A DNA stretch of 64,000 nt from Kitagawia praeruptora (lineage: Eukaryota; Streptophyta; Magnoliopsida; Apiales; Apiaceae): positions 16,707,501 to 16,771,500 of the forward strand of contig CM075346.1 in the NCBI GenBank assembly GCA_037693485.1, read 5' to 3'. The position numbers were made by a program, and so were the translations under genes. Shown here piece by piece: positions 52,186 through 61,171 of this stretch (position 1 is the stretch's first letter; each line of letters opens with the position of its first letter). The notes below the pieces were generated by a model that worked only from the letters and a program-made list of their open reading frames with translations, was not told the origin of the DNA and did not search any database.

Positions 52186-54918
52186 ATGCACACTCGAAGT
52201 TCAGGTACTGAAAATTTACGTGCTATTGATCCTGAGATTGAAGCTACAGCAAGAAGGCAAGCAAGCAAGCGAAGGAAAAACAAGGATAAGGAAGTTATGG
52301 GTGATACAACAGCTAAAGCTCTCAGGGAGCATGGTATGCCAGATGCTACAGGCGTACTCTCCAGCATTGTCAGACCAGCAATCATAGCTACACACTTTGA
52401 ACTCAAGCCTCAGTTCATCCAATTCATCTCTAATGATTCTTTCGCAGGATTGTCCACTGAAAATCCTGTTGATCATCTTGAGAGTTTTCTTGAAAAGTGT
52501 GATACAATAAAGCTGACCAATGTTAGTGATGATGCTATAAAGCTGCGCTTATTTCCATTCTCTCTTCGAGATACATCAAAAGATTGGTTGAAAGATGAAG
52601 GACCAAATACATTCACTACTTGGGATAGTCTTGCGAAGGCTTTTCTACTTAAATTCTTCAGTCAGAAAAAGACTTCAAAGCTCAGGAATGAAATATCTAA
52701 TTTTCGTCAAGATGATGACGAGTCACTTCATGATGCTTGGAGAAAATTTAAGCGACTTCAGAGACAATGCCCTCACCATGGAATTCCTGACTGGTTGTTG
52801 ATCCAAACATTCTATAATGGGTTGACACAAGAGTTCCGAAACTTTGTTGATGCTTCTTCTGGTGGATCTATTATGAAGAAGAGTACTGAGGATGCGAAAG
52901 CTTTGTTAGACGAGATAGCATCTAATGATAATTATCCATACAGTGATCGAAATCATCCTAAGAAAGGTGGTAAGTATGATGTTGATGCTCTAACCATGTT
53001 GAATACTACTATGCAGGCTATGGTCAAAAAGATTGAGCAATTGGATGTCAGAAGCACTTCATCTACTGTTGCTTCATGTGAGATATGTGGTGTTGTTGGA
53101 CACACCAAACTTGCTTGTCAATACAATCCTTCTGGAATGGCAGTTGAGCAAGCTAATGCTCTTTACAATCAGAATCAGAGGCCGAAGTATAATCCTTACT
53201 CAAACACGTATAATCCAGGTTGGAGAGATCATCCAAATTTCTCCTACAGGAACAATCAGGGTCAAGCTCAATCTTCACAGAATAATTTCTCTCAGCCTCC
53301 TGGTTTTCAACAAGCTCAGCCGCAAAAATCCAACTTGGAGAATCTTTTGGAAGGATTTATCTCTACACAAGTGAAGAAGAATGAGCACTTTAATTCAAGT
53401 ATCAATGAGATAAAGGCTCACAACAAATTGATGGAAAACACGATCACTCAAATTTCTCAACAGTTGAGCCAACTTAATAAGCCTTCAGGTCAACAACCTG
53501 GTCAAACTGAACAACCACATAGAGCTCATGTGAATGCTATAACTTTAAGAAGTGGCAAGGAATTGCAAGGGACGGAGATGAAGATGAGTAATGATAATTT
53601 GAACGTTGGAGAAGATGTGGAGAAAATTCAATCTGAAAATGTGGATGTACAAGAATTGATAGAAGAAAAGAAGGACCCCATTGTAGCTCCAATCAGACCT
53701 TATGTATCATATGTTCCTTTTCCTCAAAGGTTGGTGCAAGCAAGGCTTGGTGAGAAGTTTTTGAAGTTTATGGATATCTTGAAGAAGCTAGAGCTCAATA
53801 TTCCTTTTCTAGATGCTATCAAGGAGATGCCTTCTTATGGGAAGTTTCTTAGGGAGTTATTGTCAAACAAACGAAAGATTGAAGAAAGTTCGTCTATCTC
53901 ATTAACGGAGGAGTGCAGTGCCATCTTGCAAAACAATCTTTCTCAAAAGCTAGCCGATCCAGGTAGCTATTCTATTCCTGTGAAACTTAGGAATTTGGAA
54001 ATCAAGAGAGCTTTATGTGATCTTGGAGCAAGTGTCAGTCTTATGCCCTTATCGATTTATAACAAGCTTCAGATGGGTGAACTAAAACCCACACGTATCT
54101 CTCTACAACTGGCAGATAGAAGTGTGAAATTTCCACTTGGAATTCTTGAAGATGTGCCCCTTAAGGTAGGAAAATTTTATATTCCATGTGATTTTGTTGT
54201 CATGGAGATGGAGGAAGATGCACAAAATTCTATCATTCTTGGAAGACCTTTCTTAGCTACAGCTGGTGCAAAAGTTGATATGATGCAAGGGAAAATTTCT
54301 TTCGAAGTTGGAGATGAGAAAATGGAATTTAAATTTTCCAACTCTTTGAACAGTCCTTCTATGAAGGAAAGTGATCTTGAAAAGAATAATAATACCGTTC
54401 TTATGGTGAAGAATTTGTGTGGAGATCAAGTTATGAAGGTTGATAATTACCTCTCTACGCCTCCTATCACTAATGTTGATTTGAAGCCTTCAACAATGAA
54501 ATCAATTGGTGGAATTCAGTTTGGTGGATTGTCTGTTGAAGATCCTGATGCTCATATTGAAAACTTTTTAAAGTTTAGTGATTCCATTGACACTTTTTCA
54601 ATTCGAGATCTTTCGAATGTCAAGCTTGGGAAGCTTCCACCACATTTGAGGTATGTTCTTTTGAATAATGATCTATTGATTTTTGAAGAGGGGCATGATA
54701 ACGTGTTGCGAAGGTGGAAAATTGATGATAAGGAAGAAGAAAGTTTTGTGCAGCCTTGTGTGAAGAAGAAAAAGAAGAAGATTAGGCCGAAGGGTGGAAA
54801 AATCAAGATGAAGAGTGAAAGAAAGGTGGTGTTGGGAGCAAGCAACCAAGATGTCAACGTTCGTATGAATGGTCTTTCTGTTGAGGATGGGTCAGTTATT
54901 CTTTTGAAACCGCCATGA
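52186..54918 (+). CDS. gag: Gag-protease of the non-autonomous Athila-lineage element
   Basis: ATG 52186, 910 residues, no stop. Gag core at about residues 80-250 (LRLFPFSLRDTSKDW, CPHHGIPDW, TFYNGL), CCHC knuckle near 298 (CEICGVVGHTKLAC), a Gln/Asn-rich linker, NAITLRSGKEL, then an Athila-type protease with DLGAS near 610 and IILGRPFLAT near 690. After LPPHLRYV, where a full element enters RT, it switches to a Lys-rich tail (VKKKKKKIRPKGGKIKMK) ending NGLSVEDGSVILLKPP. The minus-strand element has the same tail, so the fusion is inherited. An intact frame suggests recent mobility. It could supply Gag and protease to particles whose RT and integrase come from full Athila elements. Confidence 0.88.
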   Translation: MHTRSSGTENLRAIDPEIEATARRQASKRRKNKDKEVMGDTTAKALREHGMPDATGVLSSIVRPAIIATHFELKPQFIQFISNDSFAGLSTENPVDHLESFLEKCDTIKLTNVSDDAIKLRLFPFSLRDTSKDWLKDEGPNTFTTWDSLAKAFLLKFFSQKKTSKLRNEISNFRQDDDESLHDAWRKFKRLQRQCPHHGIPDWLLIQTFYNGLTQEFRNFVDASSGGSIMKKSTEDAKALLDEIASNDNYPYSDRNHPKKGGKYDVDALTMLNTTMQAMVKKIEQLDVRSTSSTVASCEICGVVGHTKLACQYNPSGMAVEQANALYNQNQRPKYNPYSNTYNPGWRDHPNFSYRNNQGQAQSSQNNFSQPPGFQQAQPQKSNLENLLEGFISTQVKKNEHFNSSINEIKAHNKLMENTITQISQQLSQLNKPSGQQPGQTEQPHRAHVNAITLRSGKELQGTEMKMSNDNLNVGEDVEKIQSENVDVQELIEEKKDPIVAPIRPYVSYVPFPQRLVQARLGEKFLKFMDILKKLELNIPFLDAIKEMPSYGKFLRELLSNKRKIEESSSISLTEECSAILQNNLSQKLADPGSYSIPVKLRNLEIKRALCDLGASVSLMPLSIYNKLQMGELKPTRISLQLADRSVKFPLGILEDVPLKVGKFYIPCDFVVMEMEEDAQNSIILGRPFLATAGAKVDMMQGKISFEVGDEKMEFKFSNSLNSPSMKESDLEKNNNTVLMVKNLCGDQVMKVDNYLSTPPITNVDLKPSTMKSIGGIQFGGLSVEDPDAHIENFLKFSDSIDTFSIRDLSNVKLGKLPPHLRYVLLNNDLLIFEEGHDNVLRRWKIDDKEEESFVQPCVKKKKKKIRPKGGKIKMKSERKVVLGASNQDVNVRMNGLSVEDGSVILLKPP

Positions 54919-54929
54919 TTTGAGGAAGT

Positions 54930-54979
54930 AACGTCAAGCTATTGACGTTAAAGAAGCGCTTCGTGGGAGGCAACCCATG
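54930..54979 (+). promoter_or_regulatory. two-hairpin RNA element after gag-protease
   Basis: Hairpin 1: AACGTCA-AGCTAT-TGACGTT (54930-54949), 11 nt after the stop. AAGCGCTT at 54954-54961. Hairpin 2: CGTGGG-AGGCAA-CCCATG (54962-54979), with one G-T pair. Confidence 0.75.
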
Positions 54980-55742
54980 CCATTATAAAAAATAAAAAAA
55001 AAAATCGAATTTTGAGCAATTTGCAGGTCTGTAACGCAAATTGCCCCTGCGTTACTGACCTTGGCGCCATTTGCCCCCCTGTTGCGCAAGTTGCGCCTGC
55101 GCAACTGACCTCGAGGCAGTTTGCCCCCTAGATGCGCAGTTTGCTCCGGCGTATCTGCATTAACAGCAACTTGCCTCTCACGCGTTCAACTTGCGCGTGC
55201 TCCAGCCTTGATCAAAAATTTTTCAACGCCTGTTCCTTACTCCTGTCCGTGTTTGCTGTTGTATATTTATAAAAAAAAAAATATTTTCTCACCCCAATTC
55301 TTTTTATACTCCCATTTTTTCCCTAATTCTTTTCCTATTTCAATTCCAAAACCTCCCATTTTTTCCTCCAAAATTGTAAACCTATTTCTATTCTAATTCT
55401 TATTTTATTATTATTATTATTATTATTATTTATTATTATTATTATTATTATAGTTATTATTTATTATTATTATTATTATTATTTTCTTTATTATTATCTT
55501 TATTATTATTCTTATTCTTATTATTCTTATTATTCTTATTATTATTATTATTATTATTTTTATATATACCCACCTATACATACAAATCCAATTCCTCTTC
55601 TATTTTATTTAAATCTCTAAAAATTCAATTCTAAAGAGGAATTTATTGCAAGTTCACCTCTTTGATTCGTATTGGGTAAATCTTTTTCTCTAATCCTATT
55701 TTTATTACGAATTTTTGTTCTTGTAAATTGGGGTTTTGTAGT
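54980..55742 (+). other. spacer with GC-rich words and TTA microsatellite
   Basis: 55021-55200 repeats words of the type TTGCGC...CTGCGCAACTGACC. An A-run lies near 55271. 55403-55563 is an imperfect (TTA)n tract with CTT interruptions. No gene. Confidence 0.7.
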
Positions 55743-55823
55743 ATTCAGGCAAGGTGGCCAGTCTATGGAGTTCGTGCGCAATATCCTCCACCAGATTCAT
55801 TCGAGGAGGACAAGGATCAGTAG
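55743..55823 (+). pseudogene. remnant of the Athila second ORF, last 27 codons
   Basis: One frame reads ARWPVYGVRAQYPPPDSFEED and stops at TAG 55821-55823. It matches the end of the second ORF of the large element (TWPIFGAHHVYPPPD ... stop 29663), at the same distance before the hairpin-PPT. Everything upstream in that ORF has been deleted. Confidence 0.7.
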
Positions 55824-55856
55824 GTATGTTTCTGCTATCCCTTGTATTTACTTCCA

Positions 55857-55893
55857 TTCAATGCGGACATTGAATATTTTAAGTTTGGGGGTG
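55857..55893 (+). promoter_or_regulatory. hairpin plus internal polypurine tract
   Basis: Stem TTCAATG/CATTGAA, loop CGGA (55857-55874), then TTTAAGTTTGGGGGTG. Confidence 0.75.
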
Positions 55894-57202
55894 GTTTGAG
55901 GGATTAGTAGTTGTTGTATTATTCGTTCATGTAGGATTTCATGCTTTGCATATTATTAGTAGTAAATCATGCATATATGTTGTGTTATCTACGTTTGTTT
56001 CATGTAGGACATTCTGTTTTTATTTTTGTATACCATGTGAGTTTTCATTTAGTTGCATTTTCATGGCATGCATATTTCATGATCCCTTAGGACGAGCTGA
56101 TTCTGATTGATAGGTAGATGTTTAATTGAGTGTGTGATGATGAGTAGAGGGCTGATTTATATATAGTTCCTAGGAATTGACTTGCATGTTACGGGAACAA
56201 AACTTTTACACAACTCATTGTTTGCTTTTGGGCTAGGTTGAGGTTATGCTTGTTTGGAGTTTTGAGATTTAATCACTTGATTATATTTAGAATTTTCGTT
56301 ATTCCCTTGATGGTGTAGGAGCACTAAAGTCTAAGTTTGGGGGAAACCAGGGATTTCATACTAGTTGTTAATATTTGTTGAATAATGGGTAGGTGTCAAA
56401 TGGCTAGTAGCCAGCTCATATTTATATGAGTAGTCTAGGGTTGGAAATGAGAAAGGCTCATTCCAGATTGCATGAAAAAAAAAAGAAAAAAAAAGTCAAT
56501 AGTTTAATTGTTAAATGCAGAATTAACCAGAGTGAGCTCTTTAATACTCGAGTAATTAAGTCTGAGGGGACTTAGTCCTAGTAACCTAAAGCTCTTGTGG
56601 TTTGGGATTGCTGACCTAACACTCGCTACATGGGTATTATTGTATAAGCCTTTTGGGGTCTCATTCATTGCACGGTTAAATAAGCATGAGTATTGTATTA
56701 TGTGTCGTAGTGTAGTAATAAAGCATGAATTCCTGTCTAACTTGAATAAGGATGGAGGTGTTTCTATGTTATGAAGTGTCTACAGTATATTCTTTTTATA
56801 AACCTGTGATTGTCTTTGCGAAGGACATGTATGATTTTTGACCTAGTTTTGGGAGTATTTCTGATGAGCATCGCACACACTCACGTTTCTGTTCATGTAC
56901 TGTTAGTATACGGGGATTTAGTCGAGCTCTGCTTGGATTTATTTACATTCTTTGAGATATTTGCTTGTTAGTTGGTTTTGGTGAGTTTGAAGGGGATCTT
57001 TGCATTTTCATATTAGTTGCATTCATGCATTGCATTGCATTAGGTTAAATGGATTTTGTGGGTACATTCGCTATAGGCCCTCACGAGACCTTACTCGTCC
57101 ACTAGGGCTGCCTAGGGGTTTAAAGGGCTTGTTGCATATGCCAAATGCAACCGTGATCACCTACGGAAGTGGTACTAGTTAGTTAGTTAGTTGTAATTGT
57201 TA
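55894..57202 (+). other. conserved 3' non-coding region
   Basis: About 1.3 kb in step with 29732-30976: AAGTTTGGGGGAAACC near 56332, GGCTAGTAGCC, CTCATAT/ATATGAG near 56415-56430, an A-rich run near 56475, TGCACGGTTAAATAAGCATG near 56670. 57050-57180 has no counterpart in the large element but resembles, inverted, 58690-58790 of the minus-strand element (GGGCTGCCTAGGGGTTTAA). No gene. Confidence 0.65.
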
Positions 57203-57241
57203 ATGCTTGAGGACAAGCATCGGTTTAAGTTTGGGGGTGTT
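57203..57241 (+). promoter_or_regulatory. hairpin plus terminal polypurine tract
   Basis: Stem ATGCTTG/CAAGCAT, loop AGGA (57203-57220), then TTTAAGTTTGGGGGTG and the LTR start TGATAAAT. Confidence 0.8.
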
Positions 57242-58546
57242 TGATAAATGGATTTTATATCTACTTGGAGCATTCTAAATCGGCTTAAATTGATTGTCTT
57301 GGACTCAAGTTTCTTGTAGTTTTGATGTGTTTTGCTTAGTTGTGTAGATTTACAAGAATGTTGATTATGGTGGATGTTTCTATTATTTTTGGAGAATTAA
57401 TTGATTAAAATTCGGATTTCTGAGAAGGGTTGCGCAGTCTACACTGTTTTGTCCATATCTTGAGTTCTAGAAGTCCGTTTGAGGCCCATAAGCAGTCCAC
57501 GCGAAGATAACGAGATTCTCTATCATTCTAAAGAGGCCCAGACGTCCAAGCACAACTGTAAAGGTTCGGAAAAATAGAAGAAAAGTCAAATACGAATTTT
57601 CCTTAAAAAACAGATTCAATTTAGGAAACGTATTTGTGCAGAAATTCTATTATAATCCTGTTTTGGTATTTTTTTACTTGGAAAGACTTTTAGAGTCTAT
57701 ATAAACAAATCTTAGCTTTGTAAATTAGGGATCGCTTTATTATCATATCATAGCTTAGATCTGCAAGGGAGCACTTTTACTTTCTTTGAAGATTACAGGT
57801 TTTTATCTTTTCTTATAATTATGTGTTCAATTTATAATTCTTGTTTTGTTAATTCAATTATGAGTGAGTATATTATTAATCTAGGGTTAAGTAGAACCCT
57901 AGTTATAATTGATGTGTGATTTTCCCAATTCCCCCAATTTGATTGTTTAATTGCTCTTGCTTATTGAGTTGTTTTAATTAGCAATTACAAATCAGACGTG
58001 ATTATGTTTATTGTTTGAACCATTGTCTATTTATCAACGAGAGTTGGATTTAGATGGTTGTGATTTATCCAATGAGGACATGAACTTCTCCATGAGAATA
58101 GGTAGAACGGATTGTTAGGAAGCTAGGGTGCTGTGATTAATGTCTCTAAATTACATGATACCATGAGAATAGGATTGATTGTATTTTAAGAGAAGCCATT
58201 AATACTCGAGAGAGGTTATTGGTATTTATAGGGCGCATCTTTCCTTTTGAGTAATATATCTGATTAATTGGGGAGGGAATTCACGATTGCATTAATTCAT
58301 GCTAGTGGGGATACTTAATTCTGGATATTTTTAATATTTGATTTATATAAACACCATTCTCTTTAGTATAAAATTAGTTTAATAATCTCTCAATATTTAT
58401 TGTGTTACTTGCTTAGCCGAATTAAATCAGAAATAATTGGTGATTGATACGTTTGTCTCTGTGGGATCGACTCTGACTTACCCTGCTACATAGTTAGAAG
58501 GATTTGTTAGATATTATTATTTGATAGGCACGCGACAGCCTTGTCA
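57242..58546 (+). repeat. 3' LTR (1305 bp)
   Basis: Starts TGATAAATGG after the PPT and ends GCCTTGTCA. TATA box at 57698-57705. One GTTGCGCAG word lies in U3 near 57430. Confidence 0.9.
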
Positions 58547-58601
58547 ACAATAAATATGAGAATAAAATCATCTAAAATGTATATAAAAATATACTCTATC
58601 A
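58547..58601 (-). repeat. start of the minus-strand element's 3' LTR
   Basis: On the minus strand TGATAGAGTATATTT follows the PPT and runs 55 bp to the insertion point of the plus-strand element. Confidence 0.65.
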
Positions 58602-58639
58602 AACATCCCCACACTTAGCATTTGCACGTCCTCGGGCAA
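58602..58639 (-). promoter_or_regulatory. hairpin plus terminal polypurine tract, minus-strand element
   Basis: In sense: TTGCCCG-AGGA-CGTGCAA (58639-58622; one mismatched pair), then CTAAGTGTGGGGATGTT before TGATAGAG. Same layout as at 30977 and 57203. Confidence 0.7.
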
Positions 58640-60252
58640 ATAAGTGAAATAAAAACTAAGTCCTAACAAACATCACTTTCGTAGATGACACGATTGCATT
58701 GAGCATATGCAACAAGCCGTTAAACCCCTAGGCAACCCTAGTAGGACGAGTGTTGTCTCGTGAGGGTTTATAGTGAATGTACCCACAAAATTCATCTAAC
58801 CATGCAAAAGATCAATGCTAACACAACACCACACACACAAGTCCTCTCATGCCACATCAACTTAAGAATCAAAGTAAACATACGATGTCTTGGTGTCGAA
58901 AGTGCAAGTATTCACGTAGTCTACTCAACCAACATGCAGAAGGTCATAAAAATTCATGTCAAGTGTAAAAATCGTTGGTAATCATGCTAAGCCCACAAGA
59001 AATACATCTTTAAGTCTAAACCCGGGATCTCCTATGCCAAAACAAGTAATAACTCACCTTTCACTCAAAAACGAATATTCACTCAAGAACAAGGTTAAGT
59101 GTATCACTCAATTCCAACAAAATCATAAACACAACTTGACACTTGCAATCAATCTCACTCTCAACACAACATACATCACTGATTACAATCAAAAGGTCTT
59201 TATTCGGGTTGTAGCGTGGGCTAGGGACCAGGTATGTCAAGTAAAGCTAAAACAGGTTAAATGTCAAAAGCTAGTACCCAACAATAATCATTATTCAATT
59301 CCCTTTCTATTAAAACAAATACTTCCCCACACTTGGATTTTTCAATAACCCTTACATAATAACTTCTAGTCGAATGAAGAAGGATCATACAAACATAAGA
59401 ATGCTCTCAAATTTTTTTTTTTTTTTTTTTTAGAGAGCTAAGGAATAAGCACAATGATCCATAGATATTTTTATGAATTTCGACTAGCAAGCATCAACCC
59501 AAAATCAATATTCCCCAAAAGTATGATCATCAATAAAACCCCCCTTTTATGAACACCTTATTATTCCTTTAAGCATGATACTAGCCTTTGACAATTTAGG
59601 ATCAAAAATTACTGTAAGGCCAATAGAATAAAAAGGATAATGGCAAGTAATGTAGTGTGTCACCGAAAGAATAGGATTAAGCTCAACGGGTTAACTAATT
59701 GATCATGTATAAAAGGTGTGGAAATATGGGAAATACGAGGTTAAACCTAAGTACCTTTATCATCTCATCATCAAGTAATGTCATGCATTTCAAGAAAGAT
59801 CTCAAGTAAGTGCTAGCAATGTAAACAACATGTGGACACTCAAGCAAACGAAAAATCATGCAAAAGATATGCATATAGGCTCAAAACTCACTTGGTGTGA
59901 CAAAACATAATCAATCCCAAGTAACAAGACTCTCTAACGCATCTACTTGTACTCAAAGCATGAAAACCAAATCATCTTGCTCATATTCATGTCATTCTAA
60001 TCACTTACAACATCCAATTAAGTCTACCAGCTTCAACTTGCTAGTGAAAGTGTGTGCACAAGAACAAAGCATGTCACTTCTCATACAAAAGCGTCCATAA
60101 ACACAAGAATTCTACGCATGCATGGGTGTATCAAGCAAAATACAACAACTAATCAAATTGCATGGCTAGAATTATTTTTGGTATTTTTAATTTTTCAATT
60201 TTTTTTTATAATATATAATTTTTTTTTAATGAATTTTTAATCGTTGAGAACT
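58640..60252 (-). other. 3' non-coding region of the minus-strand element
   Basis: About 1.6 kb without a credible gene. In sense it follows the same order as the other Athila 3' regions, with a middle PPT-like AAGTGTGGGGAAG (about 59325-59337), a run of about 20 A (59411-59431) and GTCAAAGGCTAGTATC near 59583. ORFs are short and low-complexity. Confidence 0.6.
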
Positions 60253-60289
60253 CATCCCCACACTTAAGTGGTTCATTGTCCTCAATGAA
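60253..60289 (-). promoter_or_regulatory. hairpin plus internal polypurine tract, minus-strand element
   Basis: In sense: TTCATTG-AGGA-CAATGAA (60289-60272), then CCACTTAAGTGTGGGGATG. One stem pair is flipped relative to the other two elements, keeping pairing. Confidence 0.75.
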
Positions 60290-60388
60290 CAAATATAGAA
60301 AAGAAAGGAAATGAAGAAAAGAAAAGAAAAATATATATATATATATACAAAAAGATTCCTAAATAAAATACAAAAAGAATAAAGAAAA

Positions 60389-60415
60389 ATAATAATAATA
60401 ATAATAATAATAATG

Positions 60416-60483
<68 letters not shown>
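60389..60483. repeat. (AAT)n microsatellite
   Basis: About 31 AAT units with one TGA interruption near 60413. It produces an artefact poly-Ile ORF on the minus strand. In element sense it is (TTA)n, like 55403 in the sister element. Confidence 0.95.
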
Positions 60484-60599
60484 TACAACAAATATACAAA
60501 GAAAGGTGTAGAATACTCCCCTAATACAAGCTTGAAGTGGCCCTCCAAATATATTGAGAAGAGATGCTAGCTCCATGTAATTGCTTTTGGGCCCAAAAT

Positions 60600-60760
60600 T
60601 GGACTATGAATAAGAGCATGTGCACATTATTTCTTAAAAGTATTGTAGCCCAGCTGGCTGTAGGTGGGAAATAGAATCAGTGTTTTTCTCTCCCCATGGT
60701 CAGGGGTTCAAACCTTTGCACCATCAGATTTATTTTTCAAGTACCACACAAACTGCAGGT
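60600..60760 (+). mobile_element. possible tRNA-derived SINE or fragment
   Basis: TAGCCCAGCTGG (60646-60657) fits the RNA polymerase III A box exactly. GGTTCAAACC (60706-60715), about 50 nt on, is close to a B box. Spacing and order suit a tRNA-derived SINE head. Ends and target duplication were not found, and no cloverleaf forms, so it is not a tRNA gene. Confidence 0.35.
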
Positions 60761-61108
60761 TCGGAGGCAGCTTCAGGTTCGGATGGAAGTCCGGTTCACA
60801 ACAGGTTTGGAACAGCTTCGGGAACAGGCTTCGGGAATAGGCGCGTGGGAAGCAACCTGCGCGTGGGCCGCGCAAATTGCTGGAGGGGCAGATGCGCAGG
60901 AGCAAAGTGCGTGTCTGGGGGCAATTTGCCGGGAATGCAGATGCGCCAGCGCAAGTTGCGTATCAGGAGCGCAAATTGCTTTGAATGCAGAAACGCAGGA
61001 GCAAGTTGCGTTAATGACCTGCAAATTGCTCAAAAATCAATTTTTTTATTTTATTTTTTTTTTAACAACAACAACCATTTTTTTTCTCTCTTTTTTTTTT
61101 CAATAAGG
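60761..61108 (-). other. GC-rich word region after gag-protease
   Basis: 60840-61030 contains, in sense, repeated GCGCAA/TTGCGC words (CGCAACTTGCGC near 60950, AGCAATTTGCGC near 60975). Two poly-T tracts (61040-61100) follow. Matches 55021-55200 in kind and position. Confidence 0.65.
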
Positions 61109-61159
61109 CTTGGGTTGCCTCCCAAGAAGCGCTTTTGTTTAACGTCGTTGGCTCGATGT
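61109..61159 (-). promoter_or_regulatory. two-hairpin RNA element, minus-strand element
   Basis: In sense: ACATCG-AGCCAA-CGACGT (61159-61142), AAGCGCTT (61134-61127), CTTGGG-AGGCAA-CCCAAG (61126-61109). It begins 12 nt after the stop codon. Confidence 0.75.
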
Positions 61160-61171
61160 CACTTCCTCAAC

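Larger units (their letters stand above)
51080..58546 (+). mobile_element. Athila-lineage gag-protease-only element, plus strand
   Basis: 5' LTR (truncated), tRNA-Asp primer site, one intact gag-protease ORF, two hairpins, GC-rich words, TTA microsatellite, a remnant of the second-ORF end, hairpin-PPT, conserved 3' region, hairpin-PPT, 3' LTR. RT, RNase H, integrase and most of the second ORF are gone, so it would need proteins in trans. LTRs differ at about 10 of 969 shared positions by eye. Confidence 0.85.

Noticed and set aside
60226..60576. 116-codon ORF with a poly-Ile stretch resembling a membrane protein
   Set aside because: It is the (AAT)n microsatellite read on the minus strand.
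60646..60715. tRNA gene
   Set aside because: A and B box-like strings are present but no acceptor or anticodon stems form.
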